Shown one piece after another: positions 30,501 to 41,080 of a stretch of DNA of 64,000 bases. Under the pieces are notes generated by a model that did no database searches, was not told the DNA's origin, and was given only the letters and a program-made list of their open reading frames with translations. The DNA is taken from assembly GCF_001039355.2 (NCBI RefSeq), contig NW_019774036.1, forward strand, positions 11,311-75,310. Reading direction: 5' to 3'. Both the position numbers and the translations under genes were made by a program. This stretch comes from Lingula anatina. Lineage: Eukaryota > Brachiopoda > Lingulata > Lingulida > Lingulidae. Each line of letters starts with the position of its first letter. Position 1 is the first letter of the stretch.

Positions 30501-33500
30501 AGCACTGAATATCTTAATACTTTTTTCAAAATATTTATCTTGCGAAAGGAGATATTCAAAGACCAATACCACCCCTTAACCCATACAGACCTTGATTTCT
30601 TTCTCAAAAGGCTTAATGAAGGGTGACCCTCTGATAGTCTGTGTCTTCACAATCTGGTCGTCCAGCATAGTTTGAATCTCATCCACAGAGGCCAAGATGC
30701 TGATCCCAGTGTCTCTGTATGCTGTCAGGCTAAAACTGATGTCTGCCCACTCCTCCTGCATCTTTAACATGGCCTTCTCCAAAGAGTGTTCCTGAGGGGA
30801 GAAGATTAGATTTGTAATAATAATAATATTGCTACACAAAAGAAAAGGTATTATATTGAAGCTGAATCCTTAACGTGGGCTTCTCTGGGTAGTGTTCCTT
30901 AGGGGAAAGTATTTGGTTTTGATAAGATTATATAATACAATAAAGGACTTATATTGAGGTTGGAATTTAGTAGTGAAATTTTGTAGTCTTCTCCAGGGAG
31001 TGTTCCAACAGTGTTCCTACAGGAAAGTATCTGGCTTTAGATATAATAACAATACTATAATGTAAACTGATAATAATTATACTGACACTTTTCAATTTGA
31101 ACAAATCTATTTAAATATATTATCAAATATCATCCTTAAGAAAAGTGGATTTAGTTGCAATCTTTAATTCTTTTCAAACTAATAATTTCTGCCCATACCT
31201 TGGTGGCCGCAGCAGAGATCCCCTCAAAGCGCTCCATGTACTCATCCAGGTTTTGTTTGAGAACCTTCCTCAAGGTGGAGCCACTGTCTGGAGTGATATC
31301 GAAGCCTGCTATTTCAGACATCTTGGCCCAGTGGCGCTCTCGTATGCCAGGGTTACAGAGGATGGACACCACAGGGATGTACTCCTAGAAGATAACAGTA
31401 AGGGGGAAAATGTTACTGATGTACAACAACAACAGATACTGAGGTAACACAAGTGTTTTTACCAGCCATTTTAGCTTCATGTCCCTTACAAAGTGGAGTA
31501 TGGCAGATCACTGGTACAGATTTACCACTATAGATGCAGGGTGAAGCATAAAATTCACTTTAATGTGGAATTAATCAGAAAACAAAAAAGGCTATAATAT
31601 GACAAATTACATTTTTCTAAACTGTTTTATAAATCAATAATTCAAAGTCTACAACGAATCATTTTTCATACTATGTAGTAATAGGTAAAGGACCTGGTTT
31701 TGTAAACTCATGTTTGTTGGTAGACCAACTGTGGGTAACAGACATTCCCTTTCACTGCTAGTAATACCTAAAAGAGTTATTAATTACAGCTGTTAACACT
31801 GTGTATCATCAGAGCCCAGTCCACAGGACACCCACCTTGAACTCCTTCATCTCCTCCTGTACTATGGAGCACACCTTCACGGCAGCAGGGGGCACCACTT
31901 TGTCCTCGTCTTCTTCCTCTTTTTTCTCCCCGTCCTCACCCTCAACCTGCGCACGGCGCCGCTTCTTCTTCTCGCGGTCACGCTCTTCCTTCTCTGCCAA
32001 CATTTTCTTGAGTTTGTTGTTGAAGACTTTCTGTATTTTGTAGATTTCTCTGAAGTATTCGTCAGCTTCGGCCTCGATGGCTTCAGAGTTCAGGTCCAGG
32101 AATGCTCCATCCATCCACCTGGGAAAATAAAACACATTTTAATATTACAACAAAAGTAAAATGTTACAAAATATCTTGCTTTTCTGGGCTCTGTTTAGGA
32201 TCACTCACATATAATATTATATCATACTCATTCTGTAAATTTTTTTTTTTTTAAATATGAAATATTCTTAGTAACAGTATATTAGAGCATATCTACTGCC
32301 TGCAACTTTTAGACTCCGCTAATGAGTTTATTTTCGGTGTAAAAAATGTTCACCAGCAGCAAACCTACTTTTTGTTGGCTTTCTGCCACTTGAGGACAAT
32401 GTTGAAGAGTCTCTGGAAGGGATCAATGGCCACCTTGATCTCATCCACGTCAGGATACGTACTGATTGGATATTTATAGAGGACTTCCTCCTGAAATGTT
32501 CACAATGATAGAAGGATTAAAAACTGTTAATAATGATATCTAAATTTACTGGTGTAATAAAATTAACAGTAACTTTAACCAGAATAGATCAAAAGAAGTC
32601 CTTTATGCAAAACTGACTGTAAACTGAAAATGGCAGATCTTAAAATTAAAGCTAGTCCTGTGGACTAACTGAACAGATTTTTCAACTGGTCCTTCAAAAT
32701 TCTATCAGTCATGACAATTAGGGCCAACAAATTCAGCAGGTCTGATTTAACCCCAGCTAAGAAATCACTGTCCTGAGCTAGACCGCCTACCTTGTTAACC
32801 CACTCAATAGCTTCCTCGGCCTCTGTCAACCTCTTCTGCACAGCTCTGACATCCTGGACGTACTGCACCATCATGTCCATCTCCCCGTAGTCATTGAACT
32901 CGTCTACCCTCTGTTTCAGTTTCTCCAATTCCAGCATCAGTTTCTCCTTGCGTTCCAGGAGCTGCCTCTCACCGTCTTGTCTGGACTTTTCAACAAGCTG
33001 AAAGAAAGAAGTTTTGAGGAATTTAGTGGAAATTACATTTGAAAACACACAGGTAATGACTATCTGCATAGAAATCTATTGAGCAGAAACATACAGTCAG
33101 AAAAAAAGTTTAGGTTCAAAATTATTAATTTTCTTTTTTTCTACTTAAATTTTAGAAGAAAGGGACCATGCCTATACAGACAATATGGCACAACTGTAAA
33201 ACGCTATGTTAACAAGGCTGCATTAATATTTCCACAAATTTTACATTCATTCTTTGAAAAGCAACACATTTTCTATAAGATTGGTCCTGGCTGATGTTCT
33301 ATCTCACCTCATCATTGGCATCAAACACTGGGTTGATTCTCTGTGGCCATGTGAGCACTTCACTATTTAAGTCAAGGTCCTCTTGAGAGAAGAAGTACGA
33401 CTCCAAGAGGTAGTCCAACCTCTGCTGACATTCCTAGAGAGCAAATGTAAGAGGTGATTTACATATTTGTTCACTCATGGTAAATGTTTAATGCGCATTT

Positions 33501-35312
33501 TAAAAGTTTTTCATGTTAAATGAACATGTTCATACAGATCAATATAAAATGAGAATGGTGTATTTCTATTTCTGTTTTTTCTTTGTATACATATATTAAA
33601 TCTATAAAATGAGAATGGTGTATCTCTATTTGTTTTTTCTTTTCATACGTACATTAATTCTCTCTCTGAGTTTTATCATGCCAAAGGTCCTGGCCTGTTC
33701 CACGAAGGCCTGCATCTCCATCAGGTCCTCGCTGGTCTCTGGTTCCTTGGTGGCACGTGCCTTGATGTCTGCAAACTCATCACAAATACTGGAATATAGG
33801 AAATATACCACATTGATATGACAGTATAAGAATGATAAATTATGATCATAAATTTTGACAACAGCCATTAAGTGATTCTACAGTACACATGGTTCTTGTT
33901 TAGATAATTTTATCACATATCATACAGAAATACAATATATTTCCACGACATAAAAAAATGTGTTTAAAATTTAGGCAATTAGCATTAATATATTTGCATG
34001 ACATGATTATAATAATGGTGTTTAAAATTTGGGCTTTTAGTATTAATGGGTTTGACAACTCGTTANATATGTTAACAAGGCTGCATTAATATTTCCACAA
34101 ATTTTACATTCATTCTTTGAAAAGCAACACATTTTCTATAAGATTGGTCCTGGCTGATGTTCTATCTCACCTCATCATTGGCATCAAACACTGGGTTGAT
34201 TCTCTGTGGCCATGTGAGCACTTCACTATTTAAGTCAAGGTCCTCTTGAGAGAAGAAGTACGACTCCAAGAGGTAGTCCAACCTCTGCTGACATTCCTAG
34301 AGAGCAAATGTAAGAGGAGATTTACATATTTGTTCACTCATGGTAAATGTTTAATGCGCATTTTAAAAGTTTTTCATGTTAAATGAACATGTTCATACAG
34401 ATCAATATAAAATGAGAATGGTGTATTTCTATTTCTGTTTTTTCTTTGTATACATATATTAAATCTATAAAATGAGAATGGTGTATCTCTATTTGTTTTT
34501 TCTTTTCATACGTACATTAATTCTCTCTCTGAGTTTTATCATGCCAAAGGTCCTGGCCTGTTCCACGAAGGCCTGCATCTCCATCAGGTCCTCGCTGGTC
34601 TCTGGTTCCTTGGTGGCACGTGCCTTGATGTCTGCAAACTCATCACAAATACTGGAATATAGGAAATATACCACATTGATATGACAGTATAAGAATGATA
34701 AATTATGATCATAAATTTTGACAACAGCCATTAAGTGATTCTACAGTACACATGGTTCTTGTTTAGATAATTTTATCACATATCATACAGAAATACAATA
34801 TATTTCCACGACATAAAAAAATGTGTTTAAAATTTAGGCAATTAGCATTAATATATTTGCATGACATGATTATAATAATGGTGTTTAAAATTTGGGCTTT
34901 TAGTATTAATGGGTTTGACAACTCGTTAAGAGACAAACTGTCTACCAATTCTTAACAGTCTTCATACAAAATCCATTTCGACAGACCTTGTGTTCTCAGT
35001 CCTGTGGTCCTGAGCCATTCTGTTCAGCAGGACGTCTGCCAGCTCCTTAGCCGCGTCTGCCAGACCTCTCTTCAGGTCCTCACAGTCCAGGCGGATCATG
35101 TCGAAAGTTTCTATACTGGGCAGACTGAGGATCTCCTTGGCCAGATTGCGGAAATGTTCCACATACTGAGATAAAGAAAATTGATTGCATCAATGTTTAG
35201 TAAATAAACTGAGGAAACATATTATAGGTAACATAACTGTTCTATTATGACTAATTTAAGTTTCAACTTGAACACTGACAGCAGTACCTTAACATGCTTA
35301 CTAAAAGCTTTG

Positions 35313-35371
<59 letters not shown>

Positions 35372-36138
35372 ATTACCTTGCAGTACTCATGGAAGGAGTG
35401 TTCCTCTGACATGAACTTCTGGATCTCTGCCATGTCTTCTCCATTTACAATATGGCTGAACCTGTCCACTACAAGTAGACATAAAATATTAGTACAATAA
35501 ATCAGTGAGAGAATGTATTCAAGGTATAAAATGTTATTTAAAAATTGCAAAAGTGACCAAGACACAATTTATTATCATTTTTTTTTAAATCTGAAAACAA
35601 TAATTTTAAAGGTGAGTAGAGCCATTATAATGTGCTTTTGTGGGAGACATTTACCTACTTTGAAAAAATAACCTACTTTCACCAGTATCAATCACACAAT
35701 CAATCATGTCTCCGCCCACAAAACTTACCAAAGGACTGCAGATGTGCGTTAGGCTCCTCAAAGTTTCTCTTCACAGCGTCTCTGAGCGTCTTCAGCGCCC
35801 CCTGGACTAAATGCTCGGCCACGTTGGCGTTGATATGGTTGAGGGTGTTGCCCCCAGCCAGCCAGGAGGAAACGGTGGGGACCTGCTGCATGGTTTTGGT
35901 GATCTGGTGAACAACAAACAAGATCAGCTCCTCCAGGTCCTCATAGGCAGGGTAGAACTGCATCTTCTGGTCGTCAAAGGTCAGCTCCATCTTCAGGATG
36001 GGCAGGTGCTCCTTGTTGTCCACGTCAAAGAGACAGAGCCAGCCATTGATGGTCCTCACTAGTAAGTCTTTCATCTGGGGAGAACATTGAGGTGATATGT
36101 ACATTAGGAAATGACTTTATTTATTTATTAATTCCCTT

Positions 36139-36174
<36 letters not shown>

Positions 36175-39100
36175 TTGGAGAAAATTTATCCATGAATCAA
36201 GACTGTAAACTTGAAGAGTTCTTTCTCCAATCAAGACAAAGTACGGCAAGGGTCCTAGGTGAGACTGATCATTTACTACAGATCAATAATTTATAATCTA
36301 TACCAGAGGAAGAACTGTTGTTGGTGGTTCTCACCTGGTTAGCCAGCAGTGTGGACACACAGTGGTAGAAGGACTCCAGCCTCTCTCCTCTCATGTCCTT
36401 GGAGATGTTTTTGTCAGCAAATATATTGATTACATGAGGGTACCAGCTGAAATGATGATTATTTAACTCATTTAGAAATATTAATATGTAAAAAATTTTC
36501 AGTACTTCAAACACTGAAAAATAATGTGTTTACTTTATGGCAATCTTGTTACCTAATATTACCAAAATAACAAAAACTATGTAATTAGAAAATTTACTAA
36601 TACATAAATTAATCAAAGTAATCAATCATATTTCTGCTTGTAATGAAGCTGCCTGAAACCTTTATTAATCATGTAACCTTGAACTGACCAGGATAAGCAA
36701 GCAGACACTTCTGATTTCTAAAACCTGTATCACTGACGACCTGATATCTCCCAAAATGGCAGCCAACTCCAAGATGGCTGCCAACATACCTGGCCATCAG
36801 CTTTTCCTCTGCTCTCTCACACTCCAGGATTACATTGTTCCTCAGCACTTCAAAGTCCATGGCTCCCTGTTGTCTGGGAGAGGAAGGCAAAATAAAATAA
36901 GTAGAAAATTTATGTCCAAATATTATATCTGAACATGATAGCATTTAAACTAAAATAATATTACCAAGTACATGTAAAATAAATATTTAATCAAACCTCA
37001 CTGCCTCACAGATAAAGCTTTTCTTTAACACTTCATCATTTTTTTCTGTAACAATCCTATCCAGACACCTTGTGGGGTAACTTACCTGTAACCAGAGAAG
37101 TCCACCACCAGCATGTTGCCCAGGGACTGCTGACACAGGTCCAGGACTTTCTGTAGAGCAGGGTGGACAATGTGGAGGTTAGACCTGATATTGTCCTTAG
37201 CGGCCACATAGTCCTCGTGCCACGGCCGAGAGTAGTCCAGTCCTCTGTGGGCAGATACAGTGGGTAATTAGCTAAATTTATAATCAATTTGATCCAGGAA
37301 CACCCTCATTTATAAAAGAAAAACAAAAAGAAAATTTCTTAGTGAAAAAACATACAAAGTGTTCAAGTGTGTTTTCATTTTCTTTTTTAAAAGGTAGAAT
37401 CCACATCTTGCATTCACCAAACACATGCTACCACCATTCACAAAAGCATTCACCCATGCAATTAAATAGAGACAAAATACATAATATACAAAGTAGCACA
37501 TGTAAATAACCAAGACATGATTATTTTTAGCTACTATAATCATAAAACATATTTTACATCTTTTTATACAAAGACAAGCAGGCATTGCCCAAAAGCAGAT
37601 GCCCAAAACCTTGGAAAATGAGAAAAATAGACAAGGAAATTTACATATGGAGCCTTTTTGTCTCCCAACCATAGAAATCCATACATAAAAAAAATTGGAA
37701 CCCCATCCCAATCAACAAATAAAAAAACAGAAAATCTTAATAGCATTTCACTACACCTAAAGCAGAATATATCAGAAAAATTGCAATAGTATGCACTTAC
37801 AAGAGGATTCCATAAATAATAAGCTTTAAATAAGTTTTTTCATCTAATGTTATCAACTCACATATAAATATTCAATGTTATACTTCTTATGCGTCAAGTC
37901 AAATTTCACACTATGACAATTGGAACCAAATAGCATTATATAAAACAGGATCCCAACATCACAGAAAGCTATCAGACTCTTTAAAATGCACCATAAAATA
38001 AAATACAGAAATAAATGAAACAAAAAATACAAGTAAAACAAATACAAAGCAGCAATAACAATATACATTCACAAAATAATACCAAGTTGTTTTTAACCAG
38101 AAATAAAATGCACTCATTATGCCATTTACCCATTAAAATGCTGCTGTAACTCAATCCTGTGTGGCAGCAAGCTGCTTGTGATAAAACATACAACATGTGT
38201 TACAAAAAGGGGTTAAACATCTAACTCAGAGTGAGGAACTTGTCAACTGGGAAGATTCTGTACCTCAGAAATGTGAGGTGGATCATTAATCGTCTATATA
38301 AATACCAGTACAACATTTCAGTGTCTTAATAAGATAAAAATGAGACAACAACCGACTCAGAGGGAAAGTGTACAATGTCAAACAAATGCCTGTTATCTCA
38401 ATACGCATGCATGTGTTTTGGTGTTTTTTAAACTGCCATTGGGTCCACAGTGGCTATATGAAAAGGTTTACTCCAGAATTGATACTTTCATCTTCACACA
38501 GCAGCAGATATTCAGTACAACATGGACAGTTACACACACATACCACCTGAAGTGCAAAGTTTATTAGCAATGCTGTGCTTGTTATAGCCCCTTTTCACAT
38601 TGAATGGTATACTCCAGCAATACCACTGTACTGATACACTTTGAGAGACGGACAAGTTATTCCATAAGAGATGCACTATACAGCAGGTCACAAACTTGTG
38701 AAAGCAAAAACCCTGTAGTGGTATTACATGTTCAGACCTCTTAAGGTGCACCATTATAGCTGTATTGTGAAGTATACTGCTCCATACAGAAAAAGAACCA
38801 CACATGGCAGTTTGCAGTGAACTGCAGCATATAGGCAAGACAAAGTCTCCCAACACATTTTGTAATATATATAAATTCAAGATAATGGCATTTCGTCATT
38901 TTAATCTTGCTGAGTGAATCCAGGAAAAAAGAAGAGTGTCTTACGTGGGTTCCTCTGGCATTCCACCAACATCCTCCCCCTCCAGACCTTTCACTGCTGG
39001 CTTGACCAAGGCTAGTTGAACTGGAATATAAAAATATTTCATCAAAAAATATTCACAACATTAACTATGGTATTTGAAAGCCAAAGTATATTATGGATAA

Positions 39101-40738
39101 ATTATTTCTGAACTTGTCATGTTGTTTATCTAACTGACAAAAGATAGTAAATAAAAGATATATAGTAAATGTTAGTTCATATGACGGTCAAAAGCACTTT
39201 GAAATTCTTGCTTTAGGTAATCTTTTTTACCATCAACTCTGAATTTCAAGTCAAACCAATGATAAAATGATAGAGAAAATATTTCTGGTGTTGGTATTTC
39301 TATTCACATGTCAGAATGGTCCAACAAACATGTATCAATGTACTAGCCACCACCACCATGGCCCTACCTCGTGACATTTTCATGCTGTTTTCAAAGTTGA
39401 CCTTGACCTCTTCAAAGGTCTCCTTGACCACGTATTTCATGCCGGGCAGTTTCTTCAGGTGGTCAGGGATCATGGTCAGTATGTTGTCAAACCACTGCTG
39501 TTGTATAGGGGTGGCAGGGGCACTCTCAACGCACTTCTTCATGAACTGATAGTTGATCTGAACAAAGATGAATAGAAAAAACTTGAAATATCATATAAAC
39601 TCAGAAAAAAAGACTCATAACATCATTTTTGTTGACAATTTAACTTTTTTTTATCTGATTTTTTTAAACTAATCAATACAAAATAAAAATCTGAATAATT
39701 TTCTTTTGTATGTATTCCATAGGAAAAAAATTTTCAAAGTTTTTTGTCATAGAATTCATGGATAAATCATTTTAAATGAATTCTGTTAACTTACCCTAAC
39801 TCTCCTGTCCTTACTCATCATCTACATGTTGGGCAAAAAGGAAAAAAAGAAGGAAAGAAAAAAGGATGTAAATTATATAAAATGCTGCTGGGACAGGTTG
39901 AAACAATATAAAATTTATTACACAGGTTATGAAAACTCAAAGTTTAATGTGCCCAGGAACGTGTAGGCATGTACAGAAGTGAAAAAGCAGTTCTTTAAAA
40001 AATTCTCTGGCTACAGCATTTTGAAATGTTGGAATTATTCTAACAGGTACTTATATTTTTATATAATTAGATGATTTTAACCCCTCCTCCAGCCCTCACC
40101 TGCCCTGTCTGTATTTCATACCAATTTAGTTTCAGCCTTTGAGTAAGGTACAAAAATAATGCACTCACCTCAGCAGGGTAGTCTGGTAGCTGGTCCCCTG
40201 GGGGAGTTCTGGCATTGATTTCTGCCGTCTCCTCCATGGCTTGGTATGCATTGTCTTGACTAGAAATAATTATGACAATATTCTTTAGTTCATTACAAGA
40301 CCACTAACCATGCACTGCTCGGAATTTTATCAAGGGCAAATTAATTGAATGCAAACAAGAAATCCCATTATTAAGTCATGCACTGACAAATAAATATTTC
40401 AAAGTTCATTACTTTAAAAGCAGATATAAAAGTTAGCCCCTCTAATGTGCTCAATGCTTAGTGCAGGTTTTTAAATCCAGTTAAACATACATAATCCTTT
40501 TCAGCAACTCCTGTCTGTGATCAGCCATGCGAAATGTCATCAGTTTGCTGTTTGCATAGGGGTCATCTCTGACACTGGGTTTTTCTATCGGAGGCAGTCT
40601 TGGTATCCCGTCTGGGCCTTTGCCTCTCCATTCTGTTCGGGATCGACTGCGACTGCTGTTGTGTCCATTACTCACATGACCAGTTCCATTTGGTGTATGT
40701 CCGTTTATTCCATTTGTGTGCCCATTGATTGATGTCAT
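1745..40738 (-). CDS. DNAH12: Axonemal inner-arm dynein heavy chain 12 (partial at 3' end)
   Basis: Motor subunit of a single-headed inner dynein arm: it hydrolyses ATP to slide doublet microtubules in motile cilia and flagella. I traced the ATG at 40738 (just inside a TTTTCCAG acceptor, so the 5'UTR is spliced) through about 62 coding exons to the donor at 1744. Every exon joins in phase, for 3842 codons in the window; family members are about 3960-4100 residues, so the last ~120-150 residues are beyond position 1. Walker A motifs are visible for AAA1 (GPAGTGKT), AAA2 (GEPFGGKT), AAA3 (GPTGTGKS) and AAA4 (GVGGSGRQS), plus Walker B CFDEFNR and [10 protein letters not shown]. Assignment to DNAH12 rather than DNAH3/7 rests on remembered family wording such as [35 protein letters not shown] and [20 protein letters not shown]. 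Oddities: a duplicated exon, a GC-AG intron and an 861-bp duplication at an N. Sure of dynein; fairly sure of DNAH12. Confidence 0.95.
2250..2433. mobile_element. MITE-like element with ~40-bp imperfect terminal inverted repeats
   Basis: The left end TGCCAGTGTGACAGGAATGA (2250 on) is matched at the right end in inverse (...CATTCCTGTCACCCTGGCA, ending 2433). The similarity continues inward through TAGTCC versus TAGTTC to AGTCT. The element is about 184 bp with no coding capacity. I do not see a convincing target-site duplication. It lies in the last DNAH12 intron before exon 1745-1949. Confidence 0.65.
8470..8649. repeat. AGGTCA direct repeats (two perfect DR1 pairs)
   Basis: AGGTCA-A-AGGTCA occurs at 8470-8482 and 8637-8649, either side of the N at 8535. 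Further single AGGTCA copies lie at 7815-7855. This matches the DR1 nuclear-receptor site, but such motifs are also common in interspersed repeats. Confidence 0.5.
8535..8535. other. Single N (contig join?) in a DNAH12 intron
   Basis: One ambiguous base in the 1.5-kb intron between the alternative exon and exon 7643-7801. No duplication is visible around it. Sequence of unknown length may be missing. Confidence 0.9.
8921..8964. repeat. GC-rich 9-bp minisatellite
   Basis: About five units of a GGAGCCGCA / GGAGCCGGC type, standing out sharply from the AT-rich surroundings. It could be read as Arg-Ser-Arg or Gly-Ala repeats, but the reading frame around it has no other sign of coding. Confidence 0.75.
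9278..9418 (-). CDS. DNAH12: DNAH12 alternative exon, copy beta
   Basis: 141-nt exon with its own AATTTCAG acceptor and GTAAGT donor. It encodes [20 protein letters not shown] and onward, through [22 protein letters not shown]. It is the same protein segment as the upstream copy, with about a dozen or more substitutions and no gaps. It joins in frame to the next exon at 7801. From memory of the family, the Glu-Lys-Asp-Lys-Leu-Leu form of this copy is nearer the usual dynein sequence. Confidence 0.85.
9990..10130 (-). CDS. DNAH12: DNAH12 alternative exon, copy alpha
   Basis: 141-nt exon between a TTTATTTCAG acceptor and a GTAAGT donor. It follows the exon ending ...NSIQD and encodes [20 protein letters not shown] and onward, through [22 protein letters not shown]. 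It enters and leaves in phase 2, exactly like the downstream copy at 9278-9418. Only one of the two can be used in a protein of normal length. Confidence 0.85.
11853..12029. mobile_element. hAT-like MITE (11-bp perfect TIRs, AAATG flanks)
   Basis: CAGGGCTTGAC at 11853-11863 and its exact inverse GTCAAGCCCTG at 12019-12029 bound a 177-bp non-coding insert. AAATG directly flanks both sides (11848-11852 and 12030-12034). A CAGGG terminus is typical of hAT transposons, but those duplicate 8 bp and only 5 bp match here. The element lies in a DNAH12 intron. Confidence 0.6.
12365..14186. other. Long DNAH12 intron without recognisable features
   Basis: AT-rich sequence with short AAAC and AAAT runs (13697-13707, 14022-14040). 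No reading frame, RNA gene or inverted repeat that I can support. Confidence 0.6.
15022..15180 (+). repeat. Dispersed repeat, copy A (DNAH12 intron)
   Basis: It starts GCAGATTTAGGCCATCTTCT, carries GAAGACGGTCAGATTTTC and again GGAAGACGGTCAAAATTG, and ends near CTCTGGATCCGCCC. The second copy is 38 kb away at 52905-53053 in the opposite orientation. The sequence is not coding. Confidence 0.75.
15334..17264 (-). other. DNAH12: DNAH12 exons for the stalk and microtubule-binding domain (residues ~2525-2916)
   Basis: Exons 17102-17264, 16365-16844, 15797-16179 and 15334-15481. The 480-nt exon carries the first coiled-coil arm (Glu/Lys/Ala-rich heptads around [11 protein letters not shown]) and runs into the microtubule-binding tip. 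The 383-nt exon carries the return coiled coil ([11 protein letters not shown] through [19 protein letters not shown]). The tip contacts the B-tubule; the antiparallel coil passes the nucleotide state between the ring and the tip. Length and heptad pattern look complete. Confidence 0.93.
17522..19257 (-). other. DNAH12: DNAH12 exons for AAA4 (residues ~2237-2525)
   Basis: Exons 19079-19257, 18572-18764, 18130-18291 and 17522-17850. The nucleotide loop reads GVGGSGRQS near residue 2322, with Arg where a classical Walker A has Lys; as I recall, this is normal for AAA4 of axonemal dyneins. [20 protein letters not shown] and [18 protein letters not shown] follow. Intron sequence 18500-18560 is an (AAAT)n microsatellite directly beside the exon donor at 18571. 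Confidence 0.93.
18502..18558. repeat. (AAAT)n microsatellite
   Basis: About 14 tandem AAAT units in the DNAH12 intron, ending some 13 bases from the exon donor at 18571. Length variation here could affect splicing of the AAA4 exon; that is inference. Confidence 0.85.
19600..22499 (-). other. DNAH12: DNAH12 exons for AAA3 (residues ~1898-2237)
   Basis: Exons 22351-22499, 21858-21996, 21352-21518, 20779-20971, 20349-20554, 19951-20025 and 19600-19687. Walker A GPTGTGKS lies near residue 1954, Walker B is [10 protein letters not shown], and the [17 protein letters not shown] stretch is characteristic of axonemal heavy chains. [20 protein letters not shown] is another family signature. AAA3 is a regulatory nucleotide site in dyneins. 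Confidence 0.93.
22798..26038 (-). other. DNAH12: DNAH12 exons for AAA2 (residues ~1518-1898)
   Basis: Exons 25809-26038, 25316-25502, 24104-24328, 23689-23871, 23332-23457 and 22798-22986. The P-loop is GEPFGGKT near residue 1600. [21 protein letters not shown] and [16 protein letters not shown]-type sequence (here [17 protein letters not shown]) follow, then the arginine-finger stretch [16 protein letters not shown]2 binds ATP structurally in dyneins. The intron between 24329 and 25315 (about 1 kb) shows nothing I can recognise. Confidence 0.93.
26233..27499 (-). other. DNAH12: DNAH12 exons for AAA1, the main ATPase site (residues ~1291-1518)
   Basis: Exons 27304-27499, 26931-27023 and 26233-26625. 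Walker [11 protein letters not shown] lies near residue 1319 and Walker B CFDEFNR in the 93-nt exon. [18 protein letters not shown] contains the sensor-I asparagine and the conserved region after it. AAA1 is the hydrolysis site that drives motility in all dynein heavy chains. All key residues are present, so the motor should be catalytically competent. Confidence 0.95.
27891..31384 (-). other. DNAH12: DNAH12 exons for the linker region (residues ~826-1291)
   Basis: Exons 31199-31384, 30591-30791, 30091-30285, 29125-29246, 28320-28879 and 27891-28020. The linker is the mechanical element that swings across the AAA ring during the power stroke. Typical dynein linker wording is visible: [55 protein letters not shown] and [16 protein letters not shown]. 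The 560-nt exon 28320-28879 is the longest coding exon I found in this gene. Two exons in the gene (ending at 34987 and 30591) use a GTCTGT donor, which is a GT donor with a weak downstream consensus. Confidence 0.92.
33545..33650. repeat. Short tandem duplication inside a DNAH12 intron
   Basis: The motif ATAAAATGAGAATGGTGTAT occurs twice about 60 bases apart, each followed by a similar T-rich stretch and then CATAC. It is repeated again in the second half of the 861-bp duplication (34408-34513). It borders the acceptor-proximal intron of the exon 33308-33433. Confidence 0.7.
34066..34066. other. Single N at the junction of the 861-bp duplication
   Basis: It lies exactly between the two near-identical copies, as expected for an unmerged contig overlap. 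Confidence 0.9.
35318..35367. repeat. (GA)n microsatellite
   Basis: About 25 GA units beside the donor of DNAH12 exon 35377-35468, which is about 9 bases away. On the transcribed strand this is a (TC)n run just after the donor. Confidence 0.9.
36128..36174. repeat. (TC)n(AC)n compound microsatellite
   Basis: A CT run changes into an AC run within the DNAH12 intron between exons 36074 and 36335. Simple sequence only. Confidence 0.85.
37245..38944. other. Long DNAH12 intron without recognisable features
   Basis: 1.7 kb of AT-rich intron. Several reading frames of 60-130 codons here are Phe/Leu/Tyr-rich products of base composition, with no splice-compatible similarity to dynein. Confidence 0.6.
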
Positions 40739-41042
40739 CTGGAAAATTTGAGAGTTTCAGTTGTTTGCGGATAGCACAGTTTTATTTTTAAGAGTAAAAC
40801 TTACTCAGTAGTCTAATCTTAAATGGTATTTTTTCGTATCCTTATTTAATTTAACCTTTAAAATGAGTATTTTACTCGTCTAATAAAAAATAAAATTTAA
40901 CAAAGCAGTACCCAAGCAGATTTAGCACTGTAAATGCAAGTGAATATGTGAAATAAATAGATGCATATCACGTCTTGCGTTAATTTTTCGGTTCTAAGGC
41001 AGCCATTTTGAAACAAATCTACTTTTGATAGCATCCACTTAC

Positions 41043-41080
41043 CTTCGTTTTTGCGGCTTGATGAACCAATCAAAGGGGAA
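41043..41080 (-). other. DNAH12: DNAH12 5' untranslated exon (donor at 41042)
   Basis: On the minus strand CGCAAAAACGAAG is followed by a strong GTAAGTGG donor at 41042-41035. The start-ATG exon at 40738 begins directly after TTTTCCAG, so a spliced leader exon is required. The right edge of this exon (transcription start) is not visible and could lie anywhere up to about 41270. Confidence 0.6.

Larger units (their letters stand above)
33205..34928. repeat. 861-bp direct duplication joined by an N
   Basis: Positions 33205-34065 and 34068-34928 are almost identical (offset 863); the only difference I noticed is at about 33455 versus 34318 (ggtgatt versus ggagatt). A single N at 34066 sits at the junction. 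Each copy holds the same two DNAH12 exons. Using all four exons would break the frame (phase 0 out, phase 2 in). This is most likely an assembly overlap that was not collapsed. Confidence 0.9.
31836..40738 (-). other. DNAH12: DNAH12 exons for the N-terminal tail (residues ~1-826)
   Basis: Coding exons in transcript order: 40491-40738, 40169-40259, 39795-39821, 39368-39557, 38945-39020, 37086-37244, 36790-36873, 36335-36446, 35729-36074, 35377-35468, 34987-35165, 34516-34651, 34171-34296, 32791-32997, 32369-32490 and 31836-32118. This is the tail that docks the arm to the A-tubule and binds light chains and actin. The start is rich in Asn, Gly and His. The last exon carries a Lys/Arg run followed by a Glu/Asp run (KKKRRR... 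then EEEDEDK), a charged low-complexity insertion. The 34516-34651 and 34171-34296 exons also exist as 33653-33788 and 33308-33433 because of the duplication described separately. Confidence 0.9.

Noticed and set aside
35294-35500. Frame with a long Arg-Glu repeat
   Set aside because: Produced by the (GA)n microsatellite.
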